A stretch of 17,499 bases of DNA from CAZGYE01 sp964530165 (lineage in GTDB: Bacteria; Planctomycetota; Planctomycetia; Planctomycetales; Planctomycetaceae), in contig CAZGYE010000093.1 in assembly GCA_964530165.1 (NCBI GenBank), positions 1-17,499 on the forward strand, in the 5' to 3' direction. Both the position numbers and the translations under genes were made by a program. The notes under the pieces were generated by a model that was not told the DNA's origin, made no database searches, and saw nothing but the letters and a program-made list of their open reading frames with translations. Shown here one piece after another: positions 1-8,306 of the stretch; the stretch's first letter is position 1; every line of letters begins with the position of its first letter.

Positions 1-2
1 AC

Positions 3-68
3 AACGGCGGCAGCGACGTCGTGGACAACACGTTCGCCTTCTTCGCCGATTGGATTGACGCAGCCTAG
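3..68 (+). CDS. C-terminal tail of an unidentified protein (partial)
   Basis: One frame is open from the window edge to a TAG at 66-68 and reads 21 residues, ending in FAFFADWIDAA. The other two plus-strand frames either hit a stop earlier or read through this point without an obvious end. The fragment is too short to assign to a family. It converges on the decayed minus-strand remnant whose stop lies at 73-75, so the two reading frames end only a few bases apart. Most of this gene would lie to the left of the window. It could be a chance open frame, but the sharp end next to a second gene end fits a real 3' terminus. Confidence 0.4.
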   Translation, partial: NGGSDVVDNTFAFFADWIDAA

Positions 69-72
69 CTCT

Positions 73-530
73 TCAATTTCTCCGCGGAATGTGCGCGGCA
101 GCGTTGACGCCGGGACGATGCCAGAATGATTGCCAGTAGGCCTCATCGGTGGCGTAGACGTCGATGGGGTCTTTTTCCAGGTGGAACGACGGAATGCACA
201 ATTGGCTTTGGCGGTCGGCTCCGGTCCTCATCGGGCGGGCGTGCTTGGCTGTTGTTGGTTTCAGGATTCCCTTCGGCATATCCACCGCCGAAGCGGGAAA
301 GGGCCGATAGCAGAACGAGAGACTTCGCCGGACGGCTGAGGTTGTACAGCCGATGTCGCGAGTAGCGGCTCAACGGCCGCGTCCAGGACAACATGTCGCC
401 CCACGCGTCCAAGGGGATTCTGTCTGTCACGTGCCGGGGTAGCTGCTGCTTCGGGTGGCATGCGCCGCACTGCTCGCATCGCGCCTGGGGGGATGGTTTT
501 TCATGTCCTGAATCGGGGCAATCACCGAAT
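73..530 (-). pseudogene. Decayed C-terminal remnant of a secreted cytochrome-like protein
   Basis: On the minus strand, one frame (about 500 to 180) reads a CxxCH haem motif (CGACH), then LPRHVTDRIPLDAWGD, SRYSRHRLYNLSRP and LVLLSALSRFGGGYAEG. This resembles the C-terminal region of large exported planctomycetal cytochrome-type proteins. Near 180 the reading jumps to another frame, which continues LEKDPIDVYATDEAYW and FWHRPGV to a TGA at 73-75. I recall such an aromatic tail as the end of the same kind of protein. The join suggests an internal deletion plus a frameshift. No start or N-terminal domains are present; the similarity fades just before the tandem repeat at 532. The family link comes from memory of related sequences, not from a search. 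The upstream boundary is approximate. Confidence 0.45.
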
Positions 531-531
531 G

Positions 532-636
532 CCGATCTTTGAGCAGTACGAATATTGGACTTATCCCCTTTTCTTTTCCGATCTTTGAGCAGTACGAATA
601 TTGGACTTATCCCCTTTTCTTTTCCTTTTCTTTTCC
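532..636. repeat. 46-bp tandem repeat, two copies, with pyrimidine-rich tail
   Basis: Two identical 46-bp units lie head to tail at 532-577 and 578-623. Each begins ccgatctttgagcag and ends ccttttctttt. A partial run of cctttt/ctttt continues to about 636. On the minus strand the unit contains AAAAGGGGATAAGTCC. This is reminiscent of short repeats with a GGGGA core that are scattered in planctomycete genomes and sometimes linked to REP-associated (Y1) transposases; that link is inference. The array sits exactly where the cytochrome-like remnant loses its 5' part and 34 bp beyond the stop codon of the next minus-strand gene. Confidence 0.8.
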
Positions 637-669
637 AGGGCTCGCCCTGACGCGTCGTCCCGCTGTCGT

Positions 670-1917
<1,248 letters not shown>

Positions 1918-1991
1918 GGTCCATACATCCTGCGTTGCAAAAGATCTGATGACTCGAGGGAAAGGGGATTTCTGCGCCCGTGCGACAACGG

Positions 1992-3479
1992 TTATTTCCC
2001 TTCCGGTTTCTTGAGCAGGATCTCGTCGCCCGGTTTCAAACCCTCGAGGATCTCGACCTTCTTCTCGGTCTTCTTGCCGACGGTCACAGGATGTTTCTCG
2101 TGCTGACCGGCCGGCTTGGCGAGGTAGACGTATCGTTTTTCCTCGTCGAGCTCCTCGGCAAACACCGCCGAGGCAGGAATGGTGATCGCGTCCGGTTTCT
2201 GGTAGGCGATGAGCTTGACGGTGCAAGCCATGCCCGGCCCCAACGCAGGCTGATGGTCTCTCCTGCTCAAGGTGATCCGCCCATCGAACTTCCCCGCGGC
2301 GATGGGAATCGGTGACACACGCTCCACCCTGGCCGACAGGCGGGTGTCCGGGTAGGCGGTCGGCACGACCTTCCCGATGACCCCTGGCCGAGTATTCTGC
2401 AACTCCTTTTCGGGGATCTCCGTGCGGACGAAGACGCGATCCGGCTGCACGACCGTTATGAACACCTGACCGGGCGAGAGAGTTCCCCCCTGCCGCAACT
2501 GTTGAGCCATGGTCGTCCCACCAGACCATTTGCCGCGGACACATTTGCCGAAAAACACGATGCCGTCGGCTGGCGACTTGACGATCATGGCTTCCCGGTC
2601 CTTCTTCAGCTTGGCGAGCCGATCGTCGGACTTCTTCTGCGCGAACTGCAGCTTGTCGTATTCGAGGCTTTTTTGGCTCAGTAGCGTCGGCAGCGTTGCC
2701 CGTGCCTTGTCCGTCGCCAAAGTCTGACGGCGAGCCGCTTCTGTCAGTTCCTCCTCTTGCCGGGGGAGCATCACCTTGAGCGTCCGATCAGTTCGCAACT
2801 TGGTTCTCTCCAACGAGAAACGGGCAGACTCCACCGAGCGGCGAGCGCGCTTGAGAATGATCTCCTCGGTCTCTTCCGTCAGATCGTCGGCTTTGTACAT
2901 CTTCTCGAGTTGTCGCAGCTCCTCTTCGGCATACTCCAGCCAATGCTGGGACGACTTCAAGTCGTGCTCGGCCGACTTCTCGGAATACGCACGGTCCACA
3001 TTGAGAAAATACTTCAGCTCTTCATCAGCGATTTGTAGAGAGCGTTCCGCCAGGGCAAGATCCATGGGAACCGTCTTCTTCAGGAAGTAGAGTTCCCGCT
3101 CGGTCTGCTTGAGCGTTAGCTCGGCCAGCGCGCGGGTATATTCGAGGTCCTTGAGCTGCTCGTCGATCTTTGTCGTGTCGAGCCAAACCAGCGGCTGGCC
3201 TTTTTTCACGCGCGTTCCCTGCGCGACTGCTTTGTTGACTTTGAAGACACTCCACACTTCCGGCCTCAAGACCACTTCCGTCATCTGAGCCGCCTCGAAA
3301 ACGCCTGCCAGCTTCACTTCAATTTTGAAGGGCGCTTTCGTGACACGATGCGTGGCTGACTTCGTAGAAGGCTCCGATTGGGGCTTCTTGGCTTTGGCAG
3401 CCTCCTGCGTCCATGCCTCGGTTACGGTTGTCAGCGACACCAGAACCGCAACCGCGAGACGCCAACTCTGCTTCGACAT
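1992..3479 (-). CDS. HlyD/RND-family periplasmic adaptor protein
   Basis: The 495-residue product has an N-terminal signal (residues 1-25, ending TEAWTQEA). A first lipoyl/barrel-sandwich half lies at about 50-104 (VLRPEVWSVFKV, GTRVKKGQPLVWLD). A very long alpha-helical hairpin follows at about 105-298 and is rich in charged heptads. The second lipoyl half is IVKSPADGIVFFG (299-311). A beta-barrel and membrane-proximal domain follows, including SARVERVSPIP and ILEGLKPGDEILLKKPEG at the end. This order is typical of adaptors that bridge an inner-membrane RND or MacB-type pump to an outer-membrane channel. The helical hairpin is longer than in AcrA-type adaptors. GGAGA lies 7 bases before the ATG at 3479. 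No pump ATPase, permease or TolC-like gene is adjacent, so its partner must be elsewhere, or it serves another envelope function. Confidence 0.85.
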   Translation of the reverse strand: MSKQSWRLAVAVLVSLTTVTEAWTQEAAKAKKPQSEPSTKSATHRVTKAPFKIEVKLAGVFEAAQMTEVVLRPEVWSVFKVNKAVAQGTRVKKGQPLVWLDTTKIDEQLKDLEYTRALAELTLKQTERELYFLKKTVPMDLALAERSLQIADEELKYFLNVDRAYSEKSAEHDLKSSQHWLEYAEEELRQLEKMYKADDLTEETEEIILKRARRSVESARFSLERTKLRTDRTLKVMLPRQEEELTEAARRQTLATDKARATLPTLLSQKSLEYDKLQFAQKKSDDRLAKLKKDREAMIVKSPADGIVFFGKCVRGKWSGGTTMAQQLRQGGTLSPGQVFITVVQPDRVFVRTEIPEKELQNTRPGVIGKVVPTAYPDTRLSARVERVSPIPIAAGKFDGRITLSRRDHQPALGPGMACTVKLIAYQKPDAITIPASAVFAEELDEEKRYVYLAKPAGQHEKHPVTVGKKTEKKVEILEGLKPGDEILLKKPEGK

Positions 3480-3783
3480 GGTTCTTCTCCGAAATGCAGG
3501 ACAAGGTGAGTGCAGCCGAATGCTCGAACGGCGAAACCGCCCATGCTACACGCCACTGAAGTGCACGCCCACGAGGTCGTTTTTGATTGTCGCGCATTTC
3601 AGACGCCGGCTCAAGCCAATATCTTTCGACAAGAAAAATCTATCGACTCTTTTTTGACACTCGGCGGCATTCTGCTTACACTAAAGGGTTCGACAACCTT
3701 TCTCAGCCGTAGCGATTGTCTCTTGACGGTTTGACGATTGCTGGGGCATCTTCTTTTCCTATAACTCAAGGGGAGGGCGGGCC
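3480..3783. other. Divergent intergenic region
   Basis: This 304-bp region separates the minus-strand adaptor gene from the plus-strand membrane-protein pair and should hold promoters for both directions. The right-facing promoter at 3654-3682 is clear. For the left-facing gene I see only its ribosome binding site (GGAGA, next to 3480) and no convincing -35/-10 pair. The stretch around 3600-3665 is AT-rich relative to its surroundings. No small open frame here looks like a gene. Confidence 0.6.
3654..3682 (+). promoter_or_regulatory. Sigma-70-like promoter for the membrane-protein pair
   Basis: A perfect -35 hexamer TTGACA (3654-3659) is followed after 17 bases by TACACT (3677-3682), which matches four of six -10 positions. 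It lies in an AT-rich patch and would start transcription near 3690, about 95 bases before the ATG at 3784. The ribosome site is AAGGGGAGG at about 3768-3776. The spacing and the perfect -35 make it the best promoter I can see in the window. It has not been tested. Confidence 0.6.
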
Positions 3784-4608
3784 ATGTCTTCTGAGGGCTC
3801 ACAGACGGTTGAAATCGAGGCATTGTCAAGAAAAGCTGAGGCGATCGAACGCGAGAGCACGGCTCTGGTCAAGGCGCTGGGACGGGCACGTCGGACGAGG
3901 CAATGCTTGTCTCTTGTGGTCGTGGTTCTTATCGTCGCGATCTGCGCTTTGTTTTATCGCTTGGGCGACCAGTTCCGCAGCGAACAGAACACCAACTTGC
4001 TGCTGCGAACTGCCGAGAAGCAACTTGCCCAACGCACCGACCTGTTCTTAACGGAAGTCAGAAAATTGGCGGATCATTCGGCCCCGGTACTGGCCGAGGC
4101 TTTTTCAGCGCAGTCCAAGAAGGACATGCCGAAGTACGGCGAGGCCTTCAATCGAGAACGCGCGGTCCTTCTGGAGAACCTTCAAGAGCGGCTCAAAAAG
4201 CAGGTCCAAGCACATCAGAAGAAGGTTCTGGACCAACACGAGGCAATCTTGAAAGAGGAGTTTCCACAGTTCGACGACAAGAAACTCCACGCGCGGATGC
4301 TGGATAACATGCAGATTGCCATGACGCCGCTGGTCCAGAAGTATTACATCGATGAACTGGGGCGTCAGTTGCAGGACATGTACGATTCCTGGGATGAATT
4401 TCCTGTGGCCGGCCCTGTCCGGAAAGGTGATCCGCCGCTGGAGGACGTGCTCTACGGCCAACTTCTGGAACTCTTGACCGTCAAACTCTCCCGCAGCTCG
4501 GAAGACCACCCTCAAGGACCGTCGACGGAGAAACAGCCCGCAGCAGACAAAAAGAACAAGCCTGAAAGCGAAAAGAAGGAAAAGGCTGACAGCGATAAAC
4601 GTCGCTAG
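3784..4608 (+). CDS. Single-pass membrane protein with coiled-coil extracytoplasmic domain
   Basis: I do not recognise a named family for this 274-residue protein. It has a charged cytoplasmic N-terminal helix (1-40) ending in RARRTR. A single transmembrane segment at about 41-58 (CLSLVVVVLIVAICALFY) follows. By the positive-inside rule, the rest should face the periplasm. That part is almost wholly helical and charged (about 65-200), including an Arg/Glu/Lys/Gln-rich stretch that is probably coiled coil. The C-terminal tail (about 240-274) is Lys/Glu-rich and disordered. A strong AAGGGGAGG Shine-Dalgarno sequence precedes the ATG. The next gene, 67 bp downstream, encodes a protein of the same layout, which suggests a paired, possibly hetero-oligomeric envelope complex. 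The function is unknown. Confidence 0.8.
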   Translation: MSSEGSQTVEIEALSRKAEAIERESTALVKALGRARRTRQCLSLVVVVLIVAICALFYRLGDQFRSEQNTNLLLRTAEKQLAQRTDLFLTEVRKLADHSAPVLAEAFSAQSKKDMPKYGEAFNRERAVLLENLQERLKKQVQAHQKKVLDQHEAILKEEFPQFDDKKLHARMLDNMQIAMTPLVQKYYIDELGRQLQDMYDSWDEFPVAGPVRKGDPPLEDVLYGQLLELLTVKLSRSSEDHPQGPSTEKQPAADKKNKPESEKKEKADSDKRR

Positions 4609-4675
4609 GCAACGCGAAACGGACTGCTTGACGATTTCATTGTATTTGTTGAAACCATCGAAAGGGCCATCCATC

Positions 4676-5443
4676 ATGTCTGAAACAACTAATACAGATT
4701 CTAACACACCTTCGCAAGAGACTCCGAAAACTTCCCCAGGCGCGTCACCCCAATCCCTCAATGAATGTCTCCAGCGCGTGCAGAACGAATTGGCCCAGCA
4801 AGAGAAACGGTTGAGCCGCTCGACGACCATCACGGCAATCGTTGGCACAATCCTGTTACTCCTGCTGGGAGCGTACTTCGTTTTTGGCTACGTGCAGATC
4901 GCTGAGATCATGGAGCCAAAAATGCTTGTATCCGCGTCGATTCAGCTTCTTGAGGACAACCTGCCGGATGCGCGACAATCGCTGGAAGCGGCAGTCGACA
5001 AGTCCGCGGAGACCTGGGCGGAGCAGCTCAGCGAGGAAGCCGTGGCCGGCGTCCCCACGGCCCGCGTTAAGCTCGAGGATTACATCGTCGAGCAGACTGA
5101 CGATTTGGTGAAAAACACAACCGTGATGACCGCGCAACAATTCCGAGCGATTCTGCGCGAACACCGCCCGGCGTTGGAGCGTGGCTTCGACGAACTGGCT
5201 TCCAGCGAGAAACTCTCCGAAGCTTCGCTGGCTGAATTGGAGAAAGCATTGGAAAAGACGTTGAAAACGGACATCGAGGACCAGGCCCACATTGTCCTGG
5301 AAACCTTGCTCACGCTGACGGCGCGGATCAGAAGGTTGGCGGCCGGCGAGGGGCTCAGCCCTGAAGAACAACTCGAACGACAGATGCTGATGAACGCCCG
5401 GCGGCTGCAATCGGAGCAGGCCGAAGAATCGAGCACATCATAA
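4676..5443 (+). CDS. Second single-pass membrane protein, partner-like to the gene upstream
   Basis: This is a 255-residue protein of unrecognised family. A Ser/Thr/Pro-rich tail (1-25) leads into a short amphipathic helix (27-47, CLQRVQNELAQQEKRLSR). One transmembrane segment follows at about 51-72 (ITAIVGTILLLLLGAYFVF). Then comes an acidic helical domain of about 180 residues, probably extracytoplasmic, containing AELEKALEKTLKTDIED and ending GLSPEEQLERQMLMNARRLQ. The ATG at 4676 is chosen because GAAAGGG lies about 10 bases upstream and a natural Ser/Thr-rich N-terminus follows; an in-frame TTG at 4628 lacks a good ribosome site. Topology, size and gene order mirror the preceding gene, although I see no strong residue-level identity. 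The two are probably co-transcribed. Confidence 0.8.
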   Translation: MSETTNTDSNTPSQETPKTSPGASPQSLNECLQRVQNELAQQEKRLSRSTTITAIVGTILLLLLGAYFVFGYVQIAEIMEPKMLVSASIQLLEDNLPDARQSLEAAVDKSAETWAEQLSEEAVAGVPTARVKLEDYIVEQTDDLVKNTTVMTAQQFRAILREHRPALERGFDELASSEKLSEASLAELEKALEKTLKTDIEDQAHIVLETLLTLTARIRRLAAGEGLSPEEQLERQMLMNARRLQSEQAEESSTS

Positions 5444-5476
5444 ACGACCGTCAATAAGAACTAGTGGAGGTCTGGA

Positions 5477-5755
5477 ATGGCTGCTTCGGAGATCAAGCCG
5501 GGTGAACGTGTCAAGGAGGTCCACTTTGGCGAAGATACATTCAGTGTCGACTTGGTTGATGGCCGGACAATCACGGTTCCATACACCTGGTATCCGAGGC
5601 TCCTACATGCCGCGCCGGAACAGCGATCCAACTGGAAAGTCTGTGGCGGTGGCTACGGAATTCATTGGCCTGACATCGACGAGGATTTGAGCACAGAAGG
5701 GCTGCTGCGAGGCGCGCCGGCACCGCAAGCCACCCAGCTGGACCGTGGCTGCTGA
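5477..5755 (+). CDS. DUF2442 domain-containing protein
   Basis: The 92-residue product matches the DUF2442 pattern: a short beta-rich N-terminus (VKEVHFGEDTFSVDLVDGR), the conserved strand TITVPYTWYPRL, and the signature GGGYGIHWPDIDEDLS at about 57-72. In this family that last segment links sequence context to the DEDLS end. A strong GGAGG lies 8 bases before the ATG. DUF2442 proteins are often found beside DUF4160 proteins in pairs suspected to be toxin-antitoxin-like, but no DUF4160 gene is visible next to this one. It starts 33 bp after the membrane-protein gene and could ride on the same transcript. The biochemical role is unknown. Confidence 0.85.
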   Translation: MAASEIKPGERVKEVHFGEDTFSVDLVDGRTITVPYTWYPRLLHAAPEQRSNWKVCGGGYGIHWPDIDEDLSTEGLLRGAPAPQATQLDRGC

Positions 5756-5903
5756 GCTCCCTTCGGTGGACGCCTTCATTCCCGAATCGACGTGAACAGA
5801 AGTCCGCAGACTGTGTTGCCGACATTCTGGCAACTAGAAAACCGCTGGCCGGACTGGTAGCGGAGTACTGGCAGAACGGGAAAACAAGTGCAACCGCGAC
5901 GAA

Positions 5904-6022
5904 ATGTGGAGGATTCTACAATCCCTCATCGCCGAAACCCTGTACGTCGACGTCTCGGAAGTGACAAAAGATGCGAGATTCGTCGAAGATCTGGGGGCCG
6001 GTTGATTCAGAACGTCGAATTC
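5904..6022 (+). pseudogene. Acyl-carrier-protein-like fragment, broken before or at the phosphopantetheine site
   Basis: From an ATG at 5904, 33 codons read a helix-I-like start (ILQSLIAETLYVD), then VSEVTKDARFVEDLGAG, then TGA at 6003-6005. This closely follows the first third of an acyl carrier protein (typically ...ESEVTPEASFVEDLGADSLD). The Asp-Ser attachment motif would be expected right where the stop occurs. Just past it, other frames give GATTCA (DS) and then GTCGAATTC (VEF), as if a few bases were lost from a DSLERVEF-type helix II. I see no continuation of the remaining two thirds. It is best read as a decayed ACP relic. A chance resemblance over 30 residues cannot be excluded. Confidence 0.45.
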
Positions 6023-6065
6023 GGCGGCCCACTAGGCAGAGTCGCCGCAATTGCACCCGTGTGAC

Positions 6066-6095
6066 TTGCCGAACCAGACCGGCTGGGTTGATAAT
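6066..6095 (+). promoter_or_regulatory. Candidate promoter for the NIPSNAP-dehydrogenase cluster
   Basis: TTGCCG (6066-6071, four of six -35 matches) and GATAAT (6090-6095, five of six -10 matches) are separated by 18 bases. Transcription would start near 6102, about 44 bases before the ATG at 6146, leaving the AAGGAG ribosome site (6131-6136) in the leader. The -35 is weak, so this is only a plausible assignment. Confidence 0.35.
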
Positions 6096-6145
6096 GGCCA
6101 ATCCACGCCACGGGAAACTTCAACCGAGAAAAGGAGCATGTGACG

Positions 6146-6934
6146 ATGAAGCGACGCGATTTCTTGGCGGCCTCTTGCGCAGCCGGTCTAACGACGGTTG
6201 GCACTTCCGCCGCGGCCGAACGTTCCGACAAACACTCGAAGCAGGACAAAGAGTTCTACGAGCTGAAACTCTACCATCTCCAGTCCGAGTCGAAGAAAGA
6301 GGCCTTGACCGAATTCTTTCGGGATGCCGCCATTCCGGCATTGAACCGCATCAGCATCGAGCCGGTCGGCGTGTTGGGCGCGCTGGAAGGTGACAGTCAG
6401 GACGTTTACGTTATTCTGCCGCACAAGTCGCTCGAGTCGGTCGCGACCGCCACGCACCGGTTGCTGGCCGACAACGAATTTCTGAAAGCTGGTGCCGCGT
6501 TCCTCGATGCGCCGCAATCCGACCCAGCCTACAAGCGGATCGAAAGTTCGTTGCTGCTTGCCTTCGATGATTGCCCCAAGCTGGAATGTCCAACGAAAAA
6601 GGAATCTCGCGTTTTTCAATTGCGCACCTACGAGAGCCACAGCGCCAAGAAGGGGCAACGCAAGATTGAGATGTTCAACAGCGGGGGAGAAATCGCGATT
6701 TTCCGCCGCGTCGGCATGCACCCGGTGTTTTTCGGTGAGACGCTCGTCGGATCCAAAGTGCCGAACCTGACGTATATGCTCGGCTTCGACGACATGGAGA
6801 CCAGCAAAGCGAATTGGAAAAAGTTCCTCGACAACCCGGAGTGGCTAAAACTTCGTGCCGATCAGCGCTACAAGAACACCGTGTCGAATATCACGAACAT
6901 TTTCCTGCGCCCCGCGCCCTGCTCACAGCTTTAG
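6146..6934 (+). CDS. Tat-exported NIPSNAP family protein
   Basis: The 262-residue protein begins with a twin-arginine signal (MKRRDFLAAS, then a hydrophobic stretch to TSAAAE at about 25), so it is probably exported folded. Two ferredoxin-like alpha/beta repeats follow. The first is at about 37-140 (FYELKLYHLQ...). The second, from about 155, has the NIPSNAP hallmarks VFQLRTYESHS and IEMFNSGGEIAIFRRVGMHPVFFGETLVG, ending NWKKFLDNPEWLKLR. This resembles the planctomycetal two-domain NIPSNAP proteins, whose substrates are unknown. The ATG at 6146 is chosen because AAGGAG lies 9 bases upstream; the in-frame GTG at 6140 would leave only 3 bases. The gene heads a plus-strand run with an alcohol dehydrogenase and an SDR. 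Confidence 0.88.
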   Translation: MKRRDFLAASCAAGLTTVGTSAAAERSDKHSKQDKEFYELKLYHLQSESKKEALTEFFRDAAIPALNRISIEPVGVLGALEGDSQDVYVILPHKSLESVATATHRLLADNEFLKAGAAFLDAPQSDPAYKRIESSLLLAFDDCPKLECPTKKESRVFQLRTYESHSAKKGQRKIEMFNSGGEIAIFRRVGMHPVFFGETLVGSKVPNLTYMLGFDDMETSKANWKKFLDNPEWLKLRADQRYKNTVSNITNIFLRPAPCSQL

Positions 6935-6990
6935 CGCCCTACCTTGAGCAGCAATCAGCGATCAGCAGACCTCGAATGAGGATGAACATC

Positions 6991-8193
6991 ATGCTTCGTA
7001 ACTGGGAGTTCCAACTGCCGACCCGCATTCAGTTCGGCTGCGGAGGGCTTGAAACGCTGGGAGCGGCGGTCAAAGAGTTTGGCGAGTCGGCCTTTCTGGT
7101 CGGCTACCGCGACCGAACCGGATTGGAAACGGCCTACACGCAAGCGGCCCAGTCCCTGGCGGACGCCGGTGTGAAGGTCGCCGAGTTTTTCGAGATCCCC
7201 CCGGACCCCGACGCGGAATTGGGGAGCGAAGGAGCCCGAGCAGCAACGCAGGCCGGCGCCGACGTCGTCGTCGGTCTCGGAGGCGGCAGTGTGATCGACG
7301 CCGCCAAAGGGATTGCTCTGCTGGTCAAACTGGGAGGCGGCTTGTGGGACTATACCGGGGCGAACAAGAATTCCCGCCCCGTCACCGATGCTTTGCCGAT
7401 CATCGCCGTCCCGACCACCGCCGGCACCGGCACCGAGGTGACTCCGGTGGCCGTCTTTACCCACCACGACGTGGGCGCTGCGGGAGATTACCCGCTCAAG
7501 GCATCCATCTCCAGCCCTTTCTTGCGTCCGAAGGTGGCATTGGTGGATCCGGACCTGGCGGTCGGCAGTCCGCCGCGGCTGACTGCCGCCTGCGGCGCCG
7601 ACGCATTGGGACACGCCATCGAAACGTGCATGAGTCGGCGGGCGAACCCCATCTCCTCGGCGCTGGCCGGCCGGGCCGTGGGGCTGATCGTCAAGAACCT
7701 TCCCCGCGCCGTCGAAAATCCGGATGATCCCCAGCCGCGAGAATCGTTGGCACTGGCGGCCATGCAGGCCGGTGCGGCGTTCAGTGCGGCCGGCGTCGTG
7801 ATGACCCACTCGATTGCCCAGGCGCTGGGCGGTCTGTTGCACATTCCGCACGGCGAGGCGGTCGCGATTGGGACGCCACACAACCTCCGCTACAATGCCG
7901 AACACTGCGTCGAGCAGTACAACCAGTTGGGCCACTATTGCGGCATCCAGGCTGATTCGCTCGAGGAGCGAGCGGCCCGGTTCGTCGACACGATTGTTGA
8001 GCTGTTGCAGTCGATCGGGCTGCCCGACCGTGTTGAGGTTCCCGGCGACTCGCGAAACGATCTTGCCGAGAACCTGGCCCGCAACGCGGCCGAAAGCACA
8101 CCCGTTCCACTCGCGCTCAATCCGCGGCCTATTGACCACGCCGAACTGAAAGACGTGTTCCTCGAATTGTTGTCGACATCCGAACGGGAATAG
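6991..8193 (+). CDS. Iron-containing alcohol dehydrogenase
   Basis: This is a 400-residue group III (Fe-type) NAD(P)-dependent alcohol dehydrogenase, which interconverts an alcohol and its aldehyde or ketone in the cytoplasm. The N-terminal nucleotide domain carries GLGGGSVIDAAKG (95-107) and TTAGTGTEVTP (142-152). The C-terminal helical domain supplies the metal ligands Asp204 and His208 (CGADALGHA), His273 (MTHSIAQALGG) and His287 (HIPHGEAVAIG), all intact. The length is close to the usual 380-400. The ATG at 6991 is preferred because GAGGA lies 8 bases ahead; ATGs at 6976 and 6982 overlap that site. The substrate cannot be told from sequence. The gene lies 56 bp after the NIPSNAP gene, and an SDR follows, suggesting two consecutive oxidoreductions. 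Confidence 0.9.
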   Translation: MLRNWEFQLPTRIQFGCGGLETLGAAVKEFGESAFLVGYRDRTGLETAYTQAAQSLADAGVKVAEFFEIPPDPDAELGSEGARAATQAGADVVVGLGGGSVIDAAKGIALLVKLGGGLWDYTGANKNSRPVTDALPIIAVPTTAGTGTEVTPVAVFTHHDVGAAGDYPLKASISSPFLRPKVALVDPDLAVGSPPRLTAACGADALGHAIETCMSRRANPISSALAGRAVGLIVKNLPRAVENPDDPQPRESLALAAMQAGAAFSAAGVVMTHSIAQALGGLLHIPHGEAVAIGTPHNLRYNAEHCVEQYNQLGHYCGIQADSLEERAARFVDTIVELLQSIGLPDRVEVPGDSRNDLAENLARNAAESTPVPLALNPRPIDHAELKDVFLELLSTSERE

Positions 8194-8204
8194 AGCGTCT
8201 AACA

Positions 8205-8275
8205 GAATGGGCGAGCGGGGGGCGTCAGCCCCCTGTTTGTCACAACAGCCGGCTGACACCGGCCGCTCGCCATTC
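8205..8275. repeat. Folded REP-like element between two dehydrogenase genes
   Basis: Outer arms 8205-8218 (gaatgggcgagcgg) and 8263-8275 (ccgctcgccattc) pair except for one extra G. Between them are two small hairpins, GGGGG-CGTCAG-CCCCC (8218-8233) and GCCGG-CTGACA-CCGGC (8248-8263). Their loops are complementary over five bases (GTCAG/CTGAC), allowing a cloverleaf with a loop-loop contact or an alternative stem. Neither hairpin is followed by a T run, so it is not a standard terminator. It looks like a dispersed planctomycete repeat. In an mRNA it could still affect expression of the downstream SDR. Confidence 0.8.
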
Positions 8276-8306
8276 CCTCGTTTGAGCAAACCGATGAGGC
8301 GATGAC

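Noticed and set aside
636..649. Hairpin CAGGG-CTCG-CCCTG just after the stop of the 670-1917 gene, considered as a terminator.
   Set aside because: On the minus strand it is followed by purines (GAAAAG), not a T run, so it does not fit an intrinsic terminator.
1918..2544. Upstream in-frame extension of the prenyltransferase-like gene into the HlyD-like gene.
   Set aside because: The extension is a shadow of the adaptor gene in another frame. The ATG at 1917 has a ribosome site and starts a proper signal peptide.
4628..4675. TTG at 4628 as start of the second membrane protein.
   Set aside because: It lacks a ribosome binding site, while the ATG at 4676 has GAAAGGG at a workable distance.
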